Positions 35,697-46,169 of a stretch of DNA of 64,000 bases are shown piece after piece. The notes below the pieces were generated by a model. It searched no databases. It had not been told where the DNA came from and saw only the letters and a program-made list of their open reading frames with translations. The stretch's first letter is position 1. Each line of letters begins with the position of its first letter. Location: the NCBI GenBank assembly GCA_947502925.1, contig CANNBS010000008.1, positions 1 to 64,000 on the forward strand, read 5' to 3'. The position numbers and the translations under genes are program-made. This DNA comes from an uncultured Marinicella sp. Its GTDB lineage: Bacteria > Pseudomonadota > Gammaproteobacteria > Xanthomonadales > Marinicellaceae.

Positions 35697-38600
35697 CCCA
35701 CTCGACCAAATAAAACCGGGCCCCATAGCCTGGATGGCACAAAACCCCATTGCTGCTAATTTATTAATGATAATTTTGCTGGCAGGTGGCTTATATATGG
35801 CATATGCTGCAAAAAAAGAAGTGTTCCCTGAATATGAAATGGACTTCATTGATATTCGGGTGGCCTATCCAGGCTCGTCACCGGCCGAAGTTGAACAAGG
35901 TATCCTACAACCCATTGAGGACGCCGTTCGCTCGGTACAGGGCATATTAGAACTGAGTTCTGAAGCCCGTGAAGGATCAGGCTCTGTCAGTATAGAATTA
36001 GTCGCCGGGACTGATCGTATGAAAGCCTTTCAAGAAGTCGATCAGGCAGTTAATCGTATCAGAACATTTCCAGTCGATGCCGAAGACCCAGAAGTGAGTA
36101 TTCGAGCTCGGCAACAAGAAGTAATGGACATCGGCTTGTATGGTGATATTGATATTTGGTCACTGCGTAAATTAATAGAACAACTGCGTGACCGCTTATT
36201 AACTGAACCTGAAATAACCCAGGTCGAATTGGGTAATATGCCCGATTACGTAACCCATGTTGAAATTAAACAATCACAGTTAAGACGCTATGGCCTGACA
36301 TTGGCGGAAGTTGCTAACATCATTTCCGACTCAGGCCGCGATGTTCCGGCCGGATCGATTGAAACCAGCAGTGGAGAAATATTATTACGCTTAAATGAGC
36401 GTAAACAATGGGCCGAAGAATTCGGCCTCATTCCCATCATTAACGGTGAGAATGGCGCCACTGTCACACTGGCAGAAATTGCCAACATCGAAGATGGTTT
36501 TGAAGAAGCCGGTTTTCATTCACAATTTAATTGGCAGCCTTCAGTAGAACTCAGCGTTTTTCGTGTCGGTGAGCAGTCTCCAATCGAAGTGGCTGCAGCA
36601 GTTCAGAGGGTTTTATATGAGTTAGACACTACCCTGCCTCAAGGCGTTAATTATCGTATTGATAGCAATGATGCAGAAAACTTTAGTGATCGTCTTGATT
36701 TATTGTTGAGCAACGGCGGTCTTGCCATCATTATTGTACTGTTGATACTCGCATTATTCTTAGAATATAAGCTTGCCTTTTGGATTATGATGGGCATGAC
36801 CATATCATTCGTGGGCGGGATTTTATTTATTCCTTTTGTGGATGTCAGCATTAACATGATTTCCATGTTTGCTTTTCTGGTGGTATTAGGTATTGTTGTC
36901 GATGATGCCATTGTGGTGGGCGAAAACATACATGAACATCGCCAACAAGAATCTAATTACTTAGTGGCTGCAATAAAAGGTGCCAGAGACGTGGCTGTTC
37001 CGGTCACTTTTACCATCCTAACCACCATCGTCGCTTTTTTACCGATTTTATTTATCCCAGGAACCACGGGTAAATTTTGGTGGCCATTTCCAGTTGTGGT
37101 AATCATCGTCTTATTGCTGTCTCTAATTGAGGCTTTATTTATTTTGCCTGCACATTTATCGCATACAAGCAAAACCAACAATAAGCTTGGACAAACAGTG
37201 CATCGACGTCAACAAGCCATTGCCGGTCGATTTAACCGCTGGGTTGAAGAAAAATATCGACCTTTTATCGACCGTTGTTTACACCACCGTTATATCACCA
37301 TCAGTCTCGGCATAAGCTTACTCATTATTGCCGGCGCTTATGGCACCAGTGGCCATATGGGTTTTATCACCATGCCTCGAGTAGCAGCCAATGAAATTGA
37401 AGCCGGCGTTCGGTTACCTGTTGGCACCACGCGGGACCAGGCTTCAAAAATCGCCCAAATCATTACAGAATCAACCCACCGAATGTTTGATGAACATAAC
37501 CTTTATCAAGCGGCGGAAGGTGTTAAAACCAATGTCAGAGGTAAAGATTTTATCGATGTCGAAATTGTCATGTTACCACCGGATGAACGGGATATGACTG
37601 CTGCCGATGTGATTGCTTTATGGAGTCAAGAAATTGGAGATATACCCGGTATTGACCAAATTACATTTGAGGCTGAACGAGGACCGGGCGGACATCGCGA
37701 TGACATCAGCGTCGACCTAAGTCACAATAATCCCGAATTACTGGTTCTGGCCAGTCAGCGATTTAAAACTAACATGGAAAGTTACGCCGCCACGCGAAAC
37801 ATCAACGATAATTACAACAAAGGCAAACAACAATATAACTTTACTCTATTACCGGAAGGGCATTTACTGGGACTGACCCCTGAAGATGTAGGCCGACAAG
37901 TGCGCAATGCCTTTTATGGCGCTGTTGTTATAAGACAACTAAGAGGCACCAACGAAATAGAAGTTCGGGTTAAACTGCCTTTATCGGAACGCAAAGACCA
38001 CAGCACTTTGGAAAACCTGATTATCCAGACGCCTGGCGGACAAGAGGTGCCACTACAGGATGTCGCTCAAATTGAATCCGGCGAAGCCTTCAGTTCACTC
38101 AGCAGACGTAATGGACGCCGAATTATCAACGTTAGCATGGATGTCGAACCACAAAACACACTGACACAAATTTCCGCCGCAATGAAAGAAGAAGTGTTAC
38201 CAAATTTAAGAACAGAATTCCCAGGATTGACATGGGACTTTCGTGGTAGCGATGCCCAAATGCGGGAATCTACTCAGGTACTCTGGAGTGGCTTTGCCAT
38301 GGCCATGTTTATCATCTATGCCCTGCTCGCGATTGCCTTTGGTAGTTATGTCCAACCACTGATTGTTATGATGGCGATTCCTTTTGGTGCCATCGGTGTG
38401 GTCATTGGCCACCTCATGCTCGGCTATGATTTATCCCTGGTGAGCTTAATGGGCACGGTCGCACTTTCCGGAGTGGTAGTTAATGGCTCGCTTATTATGA
38501 TTGATCACGCCAACAAACGACGAAAATCATTATCCGCCATTGAAGCCATCAGAGAAGCCGGCGTAAGGCGTTTTAGACCCATTCTGTTAACCACACTCAC

Positions 38601-38784
38601 CACCTTTGGCGGCCTCACACCCATCATCTTAGAACGCTCGATGCAAGCGGCTCAATTAATTCCCATGGCCATCGCCCTCGGATTCGGCATCGTCTTTGCC
38701 AGCGCCATCCTGCTCATCATGGTCCCCTGCTTTTACATGACCATAGAAGACATCAAAGCAAAACTCATTAGCAAAAAGGTTTAA
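35686..38784 (+). CDS. RND efflux permease (HAE1/AcrB-like)
   Basis: 1032 residues, full length. Twelve membrane helices in two halves, with the family block [20 protein letters not shown] carrying the proton-relay Asp pair in TM4. The second half has [21 protein letters not shown]. Large periplasmic loops lie at ~40-330 and ~560-860. The N-terminus ([20 protein letters not shown]) is typical of pumps of the AcrB/VexK type with a separate adaptor. Substrates cannot be read from sequence; no regulator gene is adjacent. Confidence 0.95.
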   Translation: MKTNPLDQIKPGPIAWMAQNPIAANLLMIILLAGGLYMAYAAKKEVFPEYEMDFIDIRVAYPGSSPAEVEQGILQPIEDAVRSVQGILELSSEAREGSGSVSIELVAGTDRMKAFQEVDQAVNRIRTFPVDAEDPEVSIRARQQEVMDIGLYGDIDIWSLRKLIEQLRDRLLTEPEITQVELGNMPDYVTHVEIKQSQLRRYGLTLAEVANIISDSGRDVPAGSIETSSGEILLRLNERKQWAEEFGLIPIINGENGATVTLAEIANIEDGFEEAGFHSQFNWQPSVELSVFRVGEQSPIEVAAAVQRVLYELDTTLPQGVNYRIDSNDAENFSDRLDLLLSNGGLAIIIVLLILALFLEYKLAFWIMMGMTISFVGGILFIPFVDVSINMISMFAFLVVLGIVVDDAIVVGENIHEHRQQESNYLVAAIKGARDVAVPVTFTILTTIVAFLPILFIPGTTGKFWWPFPVVVIIVLLLSLIEALFILPAHLSHTSKTNNKLGQTVHRRQQAIAGRFNRWVEEKYRPFIDRCLHHRYITISLGISLLIIAGAYGTSGHMGFITMPRVAANEIEAGVRLPVGTTRDQASKIAQIITESTHRMFDEHNLYQAAEGVKTNVRGKDFIDVEIVMLPPDERDMTAADVIALWSQEIGDIPGIDQITFEAERGPGGHRDDISVDLSHNNPELLVLASQRFKTNMESYAATRNINDNYNKGKQQYNFTLLPEGHLLGLTPEDVGRQVRNAFYGAVVIRQLRGTNEIEVRVKLPLSERKDHSTLENLIIQTPGGQEVPLQDVAQIESGEAFSSLSRRNGRRIINVSMDVEPQNTLTQISAAMKEEVLPNLRTEFPGLTWDFRGSDAQMRESTQVLWSGFAMAMFIIYALLAIAFGSYVQPLIVMMAIPFGAIGVVIGHLMLGYDLSLVSLMGTVALSGVVVNGSLIMIDHANKRRKSLSAIEAIREAGVRRFRPILLTTLTTFGGLTPIILERSMQAAQLIPMAIALGFGIVFASAILLIMVPCFYMTIEDIKAKLISKKV

Positions 38785-38883
38785 GCTGTCTTATGTTTAT
38801 ATCTATGCCCTTTGTTAAGATACTTTTTAATCATGAATCCCGGTTATAAATAATGAAACCGGAACTGACTATGCCATAGTACT

Positions 38884-38902
38884 AAAGGGGTCAGTACCCT
38901 TT
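38884..38902. repeat. Short AAAGGG...CCCTTT palindrome
   Basis: AAAGGG and CCCTTT flank GTCAGTA, about 100 bases after the RND pump gene. The core AAAGGGGTCAGTACCC resembles REP motifs associated with Y1 transposases, but none is present here. No T run follows, so a terminator role is doubtful. Confidence 0.4.
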
Positions 38903-39029
38903 ACTCGTACAATTCTTTTAACATTAAATCAATTAAGTGAGCCTATGTATAAGGCGGCAGGGTTTATGCCCTGGCGAATAAAGGATGAGTGCAAGTGGGC
39001 AGCCAGATTGGGTGGAAAACCAGACTGTT

Positions 39030-39426
39030 TATTTAAGTGGAATCGGAAAGCCCTAAGTCGAACCCACTTCATGCGGTTTGTCCCGCGCCTCGGCATTAAA
39101 AACAACAACGATATACTGAGTTATGAGTAAAAAAAGCTCATTTAGTCATTTCGAAGTTTTGGGAGATCCACGGGTCTGGGCCCGTGGATGACGTAAAATT
39201 GTTTTTTTGGGTCAAATGTGCGCCTTTAGAGCACAGAGGCGGCGGGATTATGGTTATATTTGACTATTGGGTTTATTTGAAGCTTGGTACGCCTTCGGCG
39301 TAAGGCGGCGGGATTATATAAAATCACATCCATGTGATTTTCCCTTGCGGGCCGCGCTTAAGCGCGTTCAAAATGGCTATCCTGCCATTTTAGTCGAACC
39401 CAGTTGAAGGGTTCGTCCCGCGCCTC
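39030..39426. repeat. Mosaic of hairpins and partial tmRNA T-arm copies
   Basis: No gene is supportable between the RND pump and ssrA. Two short segments (39233-39246, 39303-39317) repeat the tmRNA 3'-end sequence GGCGGCGGGATT. Two others (39058-39092, 39395-39426) repeat CGAACCCA...GTCCCGCGCCTCGGC. Between them are hairpins: TACGCC/GGCGTA (39288-39302), AAAATCACA with loop TCCA (39320-39341), CGCGCTT/AAGCGCG (39353-39366), AAAATGGC with loop TATCCT (39370-39391) and GAACCC/GGGTTC (39396-39414). A further CCACGGG hairpin is at 39166-39187. Confidence 0.65.
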
Positions 39427-39433
39427 GGCCAAT

Positions 39434-39463
39434 AAAAAAGCCACCCTGTTGGGTGGCTTTTTT
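39434..39463 (-). terminator. Intrinsic terminator of ssrA
   Basis: Stem AAAAAGCCACCC/GGGTGGCTTTTT with loop TGTT, directly after the tmRNA 3' end. The A/T flanks let it work in both directions. Confidence 0.9.
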
Positions 39464-39465
39464 AT

Positions 39466-39820
39466 TGGTGGAGGCGGCGGGAATCGAACCCGCGTCCGCA
39501 AGTCCTCTGCTTGAGGCTCTACATGCTTAGATTAGGCTTTTAGTCTTATGTTGATGACTCCGCCTGTCGGGATTCATCAACACCAGTTTGGATTTAGTTT
39601 AACCCAACGCATCCAAACGGTACGTTGAGCGATCTTGCTGGTTATGACGGGTAGTACATGAACGCAAGAAATCATGCGTACCCGCTGGCATTATTAAGCG
39701 GCCAGAGCGTAGTTATCGTCGTTTGCAACTATAACTTTGAAACTGTTTTTTACGAGGTGAATTTCGCCCTCGGCATGCACCTTCAAGTTTCGCGACCCAC
39801 GTCGAAGCCAGGTCGCCCCC
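39466..39820 (-). ncRNA. ssrA: Transfer-messenger RNA
   Basis: About 355 nt. The 5' end GGGGGCGACCTGGCTTCGAC and the 3' end, with TTCGA T-loop and encoded CCA (complement of 39466-39468), pair as the tRNA-like domain. The reading frame for the proteolysis tag is 39726 down to 39694: ANDDNYALAA then TAA, the usual gammaproteobacterial tag recognised by ClpXP, whose genes are in this window. Open frames crossing this region are spurious. It rescues ribosomes stalled on broken mRNA. Confidence 0.96.
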
Positions 39821-39864
39821 TTGTTCGGTTCTTAATAAATGGAGGCATTCATCTCCATTTCAAG

Positions 39865-39870
39865 ATTATA
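39865..39870 (-). promoter_or_regulatory. Candidate -10 box of ssrA
   Basis: TATAAT on the minus strand, about 45 bases before the mature 5' end, with a GGAG/CTCC leader hairpin (39837-39860) between that RNase P would remove. No strong -35. Confidence 0.5.
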
Positions 39871-39904
39871 AATTGTATCACCTAATAACTGTATAGCAAC
39901 TGAA

Positions 39905-41206
39905 TTAATGTGCAGCGGTATTTTTTTCTGCCTTGTTTTTATAAACCACACCGCCTTTCATCACAAACTGCACGTTTTCCAGGACTTTAATATCCTCTAA
40001 AGGGTTGCTATCAACGGCAATGATATCGGCTTTGAACCCGGTTTTAATTTCGCCTATATCTTTAATGCCGACGAGATCAGCGCTGTTAATGGTGGCAGAC
40101 TGAATCGCTTCCAGTGCGGTCATGCCGTGTTTCATCATAGCTGAGAGTTCTTTGGCATTAAGTCCATGGGGAATTAAGGGTGAATCGGTGCCGAGGGCGA
40201 TTTTAACGCCGGCTTTGATGGCTTTTTTCAGGTTTTTCTGAGCCAGTGGCAGGGTTTCTTCTGCTTTTTTTCGGGTAATGGGTGACATTTTATCGATATC
40301 TTTAAAAATAAATTCATCGGAACCCGTGGTTGGCACTAAATAAACACCCTTCTCTTTCATCAGATTAATCGCTTCTTTATCGACCATGGAGCCATGTTCA
40401 ATCGATGCTGCGCCGGCTTTAATGGCGTTAATAATGCCTTCGGTGCCATGGGCATGGGCGGCGACTTTATAGCCATGTCGGCCGGCTTCTTCGACGATGA
40501 CTTTCATTTCTTCGTTACTGAGTTGCTGGGCACCAACGGTGTCTTCTAAGGACAGGACGCCAGAGGTGGCATGCATTTTAATGACTTTGGCGCCCTGCTT
40601 AATCTGATAACGCACAGCTTTCAGCGCTTCATCGGCACCACTGACCACGCCCATTTTATAATTAGGTTCCAATAAAGATGGCACCAGGCCCTGGGTTACA
40701 TCACCGTGACCACCGAGTATCGTAATCATATGACCGGCAGGGATAATCCGCGGGCCTTTAATCCAGTCTTCTTTCACCGCCTGAGCCAGTGAAGCGCCAA
40801 TCAATTCATCCGTAACGTGCAATGCGCCCACATTTCTGACCGTGGTAAACCCGGCCATAAGTGTTAATTCGGCATTCTTAGCCCCGCGTAAAGCGCCTTT
40901 GGTGGCCGGTTCCTGGGTAATTATGGCGTCAAAGTTACCGACATAGTCCAGATCCAGGTGGGTGTGCATATCCATTAAACCGGGTAACAGAATTTTGTCT
41001 TCAAGATTTATCGTGGTGATTGTATCGGGAATCGACTTTGGATTGATGGCCTTAATCACGTCATGTTCAATCAACAGTTTCGCCGGCGATATGAGTTCGC
41101 CACTGCGGACATCTAAATAGGCTTTGGCTTTAATCAGACGGGCATTTTCAGTGCCTGAGACGGATAGCGCGAAAAATAGGCAACATACAAAAAGACAGTT
41201 TTTCAT
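39905..41206 (-). CDS. Exported amidohydrolase (imidazolonepropionase-like, possible prolidase)
   Basis: 433 residues with an 18-20-residue signal peptide. The amidohydrolase metal motif is MDMHTHLDLDYVG; further ligands are in KMHATSGV (Lys/His region), AAHAHGTEGI, SIEHGSMVD and GTDSPLIPHG. The family includes Xaa-Pro and Xaa-Arg dipeptidases of marine bacteria, so peptide hydrolysis in the periplasm is the best guess. GAGA precedes the start. ssrA begins downstream on the same strand. Confidence 0.9.
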   Translation of the reverse strand: MKNCLFVCCLFFALSVSGTENARLIKAKAYLDVRSGELISPAKLLIEHDVIKAINPKSIPDTITTINLEDKILLPGLMDMHTHLDLDYVGNFDAIITQEPATKGALRGAKNAELTLMAGFTTVRNVGALHVTDELIGASLAQAVKEDWIKGPRIIPAGHMITILGGHGDVTQGLVPSLLEPNYKMGVVSGADEALKAVRYQIKQGAKVIKMHATSGVLSLEDTVGAQQLSNEEMKVIVEEAGRHGYKVAAHAHGTEGIINAIKAGAASIEHGSMVDKEAINLMKEKGVYLVPTTGSDEFIFKDIDKMSPITRKKAEETLPLAQKNLKKAIKAGVKIALGTDSPLIPHGLNAKELSAMMKHGMTALEAIQSATINSADLVGIKDIGEIKTGFKADIIAVDSNPLEDIKVLENVQFVMKGGVVYKNKAEKNTAAH

Positions 41207-41288
41207 GGTTAATTCTCTGTGACAAAACCATAGAATAACCTAAAAACTGTTTGTATCGTGAGACAATTAATTTTAAAAGACTAGACAT

Positions 41289-41341
41289 AAAAAAGTGCGT
41301 TCCCCCCAACCCCGAGATAGTAATTTGCGGGAGGAACACAC
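41289..41341 (-). terminator. Orphan terminator upstream of the amidohydrolase gene
   Basis: On the minus strand a 13-bp stem GTGTGTTCCTCCC/GGGGGGAACGCAC (two G-U pairs, 21-base loop) ends in six T. It points toward the amidohydrolase start 80 bases away but has no gene before it. It could end a small RNA or act as a leader attenuator. The remaining bases 41342-41629 show no gene. Confidence 0.75.
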
Positions 41342-41629
41342 TGTAAGGACGCAGTACTAATTAAATATAATTCCATTCAATGACAACTAAATCTTAATTC
41401 CTTCTTGTCAAATTATTTATCAATACTGTTCGTCGCGACTTACAAAACCAAGTGTACGGTTTTTTTAAAAAAAATCACTTAATTTGCTCGGAAAAAATGG
41501 TAAAAACAACTTATTATTATTGTTTTTCAATAACTTACACAACATCTTGGTCTGCGCATAAATTCTTTACTTTTAATGATAAACAGTAACTATCCTTGAA
41601 AAAATCATGTTTATAACTATGATATCTGC

Positions 41630-41902
41630 ATGAATCGTAACCACTCACATTGGATTTTATTGCTGCTGACATTAACAGTGTCGGCTGCTTTAATGCATGA
41701 GGTGGTGGTTCATGACAATACCACTTGTACGGTGTGTGTTCAGTTTCACGGCACACCACCGATCATTGATTATGATGTAACTGATTTTGTTATTGCAGAC
41801 AATACTAAGCAGTCGATTCAAATCACTTTTTCTACCCTCCTGGCTTATTCACGACCAGCTCAAAGCCGCTCGATTCGTTCACCACCACATATTCTCATTT
41901 AA
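41630..41902 (+). CDS. Small exported protein upstream of a TonB receptor
   Basis: 90 residues: signal-like helix (HWILLLLTLTVSAALMHEVV), then HDNTTCTVCVQFHG, a CxxC with nearby His, then a polar tail. The layout resembles small DUF2946-type proteins found beside metal-related receptors. It lies 85 bases before a His-rich TonB receptor on the same strand, so a metal-uptake link is likely but inferred. A TGTGCT/AGCACA hairpin lies between the two. Confidence 0.6.
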   Translation: MNRNHSHWILLLLTLTVSAALMHEVVVHDNTTCTVCVQFHGTPPIIDYDVTDFVIADNTKQSIQITFSTLLAYSRPAQSRSIRSPPHILI

Positions 41903-41987
41903 GGACCTTTTTAAGCTGTGCTTTTAGTTGAGCACAAGTCAATTAAATATATACCCGACGGGTATTGTTAAGTAATGAGAATAAATC

Positions 41988-44315
41988 ATGAGAATAATGT
42001 ATTTTTTATGCGCTTGCCTAGCGGCTGGCGTTTTATTAGCCGCTGACAACGGTGTATCCGGGCAGCTTTTATTGAAACAAAAACCGGTCAAGCACGCCGA
42101 TATTTATATTCACCAACACGGATTAAAAACAACCACCGATCAAAACGGCGAATTTCACTTTGAAGACCTGGTGCCCGGTGACTATGAACTAGACATCAAA
42201 GCCGGGGAACAAAATCATTTTAATGTTCTGGTTTCATTAACACAGGGCGATAACATCTTTGAACTCAGTGAATTAGTCCTGGATGATCTGGTGGTGTCAG
42301 CCCACCCCCTGGATCACAATCAGTTACGCATGACCATGCCGGTTGAAATTATCGATGAAGATCAGCTGGTTATGAACCGCTCTTTAAGTATTGACCAAAC
42401 CGTTAACCAGGTCGCGGGCATACAATCGGGCAGCTTTGGTGCCGGCGCCGGTCAGGTGGTGATTCGTGGTCAACAAGGCCCTCGGGTGTCGGTGCTCACC
42501 AATGGTATTGGCAATCAGGATGCCGCTGCTGTGAGTCCCGATCATTGGGTCAGCAGTGAAAGCTTATTGGCCACGCAGGTAGAGGTCATTAAAGGCCCGG
42601 CCACCCTGCTCTATGGTGGTGGTGCGGTAGGCGGTTTGGTGAATGTGGTGGATCAATCGATTGCCACTGCGCCTTATGATGGTTTTAATGGCGCCTTTGA
42701 AGGCAGGCTATCAGATAGTGCGCTGGATGAACGTGCCGGCGTGATCAGTTTAAATGCCCCGTTAAGTGATCAGCTGATGGGCCATCTGAGTTATTTTTAT
42801 AATGAAACAGATGATTATGAGATTCCCGGGTATGCCGAATCGCATTATTTACGGGAAGAAATGCATGCGCACGATGACCATGATGATGCGCATGATGATG
42901 AACATAACGAGGAACAAGAAGCCCATGAGTATGGCCGACTGGCTAATTCTGCGGTGCGCAGTTCTGGTTTACAAACCGGCTTGTCATGGCTTAACGACCA
43001 TGGCTACTGGGGTATTTCATTTCAGAATTTTGATCGCAAGTACGGCATTCCGGGACATAGTCACTTAGAAGAGAATCACGATCATGATGATCACAAACAA
43101 GACCACAATGAAGCTGTGCACGAAGATCATCGCGTGTGGATAGATTTAGACAAACAAGCCTTCCAGCTTCGGGGCTTACACCGTTTTGATGGTGGATTCT
43201 TTAAACAGATTAAAAGCCATTACGGTTACACCGATTACCAGCACATCGAGTTTGATAATGGTGATCCGGCCACCCGCTTTACCAATGAAGGTCATCAGAT
43301 GCGGTTTGAATTAAGTCATCAGCACCGTTTTGGTTTCGAAGGTGTCTGGGGTCTGGACTGGTCCAACAGTGATTTTTCGGCACTCGGTGATGAAGCCTAT
43401 ATTGTGCCGGCAACCACTGATAAACTGGGCTTATTCGCTTTAGAAGAACGACAATTCGGTGATCTGCATTGGGAATTAGGTATCCGCGCTGATCGACAGA
43501 AGATTTCCACTGATTTATTTGCCGATCACAGTGAAACCGCTTTGAGCTTTTCCACCGGTTTTAATATTAAATTATCTGAACGCTTCAGTGTGCCCATTCA
43601 CTTAAGTTCAGCACAACGTTTACCGACTACCGAGGAGCTCTATTCCAATCAGTCAAACATCGATGAACTTATTCCGCATTTGGCCACCGGTTCTTTTGAG
43701 ATCGGTAATCCGGACCTCAAAGCCGAAGTCAGTAATAATTTCGATATTGGCTTAAAGTATCGGTCAGAACACTGGTCAGCCAATGCCAACATCTTTTATA
43801 ACCAGATGGATGACTTTATCTTTTTGGCTTATTCAGGTCAGATGATTGATGAATGGCCTGTTTATGAATATCATCAACAAAACGCAACGTTTAAAGGCTT
43901 TGAAGCTGACGTCGCCTATTCATTTGATGATACTTTTAATAACCAGTGGACAATTAAACTATTCACCGATGCCACCACAGCCAAACTGAATACCGGTGAC
44001 TATGTTCCCCGTATTCCTGCCAACCGATTCGGCTTATCAGCTGATTGGTGGCATGGCGCCTGGTCAGCCCAATTAAAAACAACCCGGGTGAATAAGCAAG
44101 ACAATCTGGCCCTGGGTGAATTACCCACAGATGCTTACACAAATGTTGATTTTAGTTTAAATCTATTACAGTTAACTGCTCGTAATGAATGGCTGTGGTT
44201 TATCAAAGCCAATAATTTACTCGATGAAGAGATTCGTGATCATGCGTCATTTATTAAAGACAAAGCACCTCGTCCGGGTCGTAGCTTAACCGCCGGTATT
44301 CGGGTGACTTTTTAA
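41988..44315 (+). CDS. TonB-dependent receptor with His-rich loops, probable zinc receptor (ZnuD-like)
   Basis: 775 residues. After the signal peptide comes a CarboxypepD-like domain (~20-95; ADIYIHQHGLKTTTDQNGEF), then a plug with VNQVAGIQSGSFGAGAGQVV and VIKGPATLLYGGGAVGG, then the barrel ending GRSLTAGIRVTF. Two long His/Asp/Glu loops (HAHDDHDDAHDDEHNEEQ near 290 and HDHDDHKQDHNEAVHEDH near 365) are the mark of zinc-binding ZnuD-type receptors. Zinc uptake, probably Zur-controlled, is inferred; I could not confirm a Zur box. Confidence 0.9.
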   Translation: MRIMYFLCACLAAGVLLAADNGVSGQLLLKQKPVKHADIYIHQHGLKTTTDQNGEFHFEDLVPGDYELDIKAGEQNHFNVLVSLTQGDNIFELSELVLDDLVVSAHPLDHNQLRMTMPVEIIDEDQLVMNRSLSIDQTVNQVAGIQSGSFGAGAGQVVIRGQQGPRVSVLTNGIGNQDAAAVSPDHWVSSESLLATQVEVIKGPATLLYGGGAVGGLVNVVDQSIATAPYDGFNGAFEGRLSDSALDERAGVISLNAPLSDQLMGHLSYFYNETDDYEIPGYAESHYLREEMHAHDDHDDAHDDEHNEEQEAHEYGRLANSAVRSSGLQTGLSWLNDHGYWGISFQNFDRKYGIPGHSHLEENHDHDDHKQDHNEAVHEDHRVWIDLDKQAFQLRGLHRFDGGFFKQIKSHYGYTDYQHIEFDNGDPATRFTNEGHQMRFELSHQHRFGFEGVWGLDWSNSDFSALGDEAYIVPATTDKLGLFALEERQFGDLHWELGIRADRQKISTDLFADHSETALSFSTGFNIKLSERFSVPIHLSSAQRLPTTEELYSNQSNIDELIPHLATGSFEIGNPDLKAEVSNNFDIGLKYRSEHWSANANIFYNQMDDFIFLAYSGQMIDEWPVYEYHQQNATFKGFEADVAYSFDDTFNNQWTIKLFTDATTAKLNTGDYVPRIPANRFGLSADWWHGAWSAQLKTTRVNKQDNLALGELPTDAYTNVDFSLNLLQLTARNEWLWFIKANNLLDEEIRDHASFIKDKAPRPGRSLTAGIRVTF

Positions 44316-44340
44316 TCGTCTTTTTAATCGATGTGAACAG

Positions 44341-44349
44341 TGCTAAAAT
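44341..44349 (+). promoter_or_regulatory. Candidate extended -10 promoter for prfC
   Basis: TGCTAAAAT (TGn plus TAAAAT) 42 bases before the prfC start. Confidence 0.5.
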
Positions 44350-44390
44350 GCGCCCCTGTTTGAATTTGCTCGAATAGCGGGCGCTCTTTT

Positions 44391-45974
44391 ATGGAAAGCT
44401 ATCAAAACCGCAGAACCTTTGCCATTATTTCGCATCCCGATGCGGGTAAAACCACCATGACCGAAAAACTGTTGTTGTTCGGCGGCGCCATTCAGGTGGC
44501 CGGTGCGGTAAAATCACGAAAAACCGATAAACACGCCACCTCAGACTGGATGGCAATGGAACAGGAACGGGGTATTTCTGTGACCTCTTCGGTCATGCAG
44601 TTTCCCTATAAAGACCGGGTCATTAACTTACTCGACACACCGGGCCATGCCGACTTTTCTGAAGACACCTACCGAACCCTGACGGCGGTGGATTCGGCTT
44701 TAATGGTGATTGACTGCGCCAAGGGTGTCGAGGAACGCACCATTAAACTGATGGAAGTCTGTCGCTTGCGCACCACCCCAATTTTCACTTTTATCAATAA
44801 GTTAGACCGCGAAGGTAAAGAACCGATTGAACTGATTGATGAGGTGGAAGATGTTCTGGATATTCAATGTGCACCGATTACCTGGCCAATCGGTATGGGT
44901 AAGCGCTTAAAAGGGGTTTATCATTTCCTGAACGATGAAATCCTGTTATATGAATCGGGCAAAAATTACGAAAAACAACAAGCCAAAACAATCAAAGGCT
45001 TACAATCCAAAGAACTGGATGAGGCCTTGGGAGAAGAACTGGCGGCTGAATTTAGGGATGAAATTGAACTGGTCCAGGGGGCATCACATGAATTCGATAA
45101 AGATGCTTATTTAGCCGGTAAACTGACTCCGGTGTTTTTTGGTTCTGCCATTAACAATTTCGGTGTTGAACCCCTGCTGGATGCTTTTGTGGAATATGCC
45201 CCGCAACCACAACCGCGCGAAACACTGAGTCGCATCGTTGAACCGGGTGAACCCAACTGTACCGGCTTTGTGTTTAAGATTCAGGCCAATATGGACCCAA
45301 AACACCGTGACCGGGTGGCTTTTATGCGCATTTGTTCAGGGGTTTTTGAACAGGGTATGAAGCTGACCAATACCCACACCGGTAAAGAGCTTAAAATCCC
45401 CAGCGCCCTGACCTTTATTGCCGAAAGTCGTGGCTCTGTGGATAATGCCTATCCGGGCGATATCATCGGTATCCATAACCATGGCACCATCAGTATTGGT
45501 GATTCATTCACCGAAGGCGAGGATCTGACATTCACCGGTATTCCCAGCTTCGCACCGGAGCTGTTCCGTCGTGCACGATTGAAAGACCCGTTAAAACTCA
45601 AAGCGCTACAAAAGGGTCTTGAACAATTATCTGAAGAAGGTGCCACCCAGTTCTTTCGACCGATGATTTCCAACGATTTAATCTTAGGTGCCATTGGGGT
45701 TTTGCAGTTTGATGTGGTGGCACATCGCTTACAGCATGAATACAATGTTAAAGCTCTTTTTGAGCCTGTGGATACCCGGATTGCCTACTGGGTCAGCAGT
45801 GATGATGACAAGGCCATGAAACAGTTTAAAAACCGCAATGAAGCCAATCTGGCCATCGATGGTCACGGCCATCTGGTTTATCTGGCACCATCGATGGTTA
45901 ATCTGCAATTAGCTCAGGAACGTTACCCCGATATCATTTTCCATAAAACCACCGAAACCTTACCGCTGGATTAA
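44391..45974 (+). CDS. prfC: Peptide chain release factor 3
   Basis: A 527-residue translational GTPase that removes RF1/RF2 from ribosomes after termination. G1 is [16 protein letters not shown]3 is [12 protein letters not shown]4 is NKLDRE. The length and the RF3 C-terminal domain ([20 protein letters not shown]) distinguish it from EF-G. Single gene with its own promoter. Confidence 0.97.
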   Translation: MESYQNRRTFAIISHPDAGKTTMTEKLLLFGGAIQVAGAVKSRKTDKHATSDWMAMEQERGISVTSSVMQFPYKDRVINLLDTPGHADFSEDTYRTLTAVDSALMVIDCAKGVEERTIKLMEVCRLRTTPIFTFINKLDREGKEPIELIDEVEDVLDIQCAPITWPIGMGKRLKGVYHFLNDEILLYESGKNYEKQQAKTIKGLQSKELDEALGEELAAEFRDEIELVQGASHEFDKDAYLAGKLTPVFFGSAINNFGVEPLLDAFVEYAPQPQPRETLSRIVEPGEPNCTGFVFKIQANMDPKHRDRVAFMRICSGVFEQGMKLTNTHTGKELKIPSALTFIAESRGSVDNAYPGDIIGIHNHGTISIGDSFTEGEDLTFTGIPSFAPELFRRARLKDPLKLKALQKGLEQLSEEGATQFFRPMISNDLILGAIGVLQFDVVAHRLQHEYNVKALFEPVDTRIAYWVSSDDDKAMKQFKNRNEANLAIDGHGHLVYLAPSMVNLQLAQERYPDIIFHKTTETLPLD

Positions 45975-45996
45975 GGTTGATTTTTGTGGAAATAAC

Positions 45997-46024
45997 TTGA
46001 CAATGTGCGCCATTTGATTAAAAT
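45997..46024 (+). promoter_or_regulatory. Promoter of tRNA-Met
   Basis: TTGACA and TAAAAT separated by 16 bases, 15 bases before the tRNA 5' end. Confidence 0.75.
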
Positions 46025-46038
46025 TCGCGCACTCAAGT

Positions 46039-46115
46039 GGCTATATAGCTCAGCTGGTTAGAGCACAGCATTCATAATGCTGGGGTCGGTGGTTCAAGTC
46101 CACCTATAGCCACCA
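46039..46115 (+). tRNA. tRNA-Met (CAT), elongator
   Basis: 77 nt cloverleaf with acceptor GGCTATA/TATAGCC, anticodon CAT in ATTCATAAT, T-loop TTCAAGT and encoded CCA. It resembles elongator tRNA-Met; a tRNA-Ile2 with lysidine is the less likely alternative. Confidence 0.93.
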
Positions 46116-46169
46116 TCTTCTTACCGATTTCCTCATTGTTTTCACCGACGATTGCATTATAATGTTGTG

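Noticed and set aside
38945..39130. 61-residue open frame after the RND pump
   Set aside because: It consists of the repeated tRNA-like segment (CGAACCC...GTCCCGCGCCTCGG) and has no protein-like composition.
39658..39885. 75-residue open frame opposite ssrA
   Set aside because: Fully antisense to the tmRNA; the RNA structure explains the sequence.
41903..41987. Zur operator before the His-rich receptor
   Set aside because: I could not find a convincing palindromic Zur box by eye; left as a test rather than a feature.
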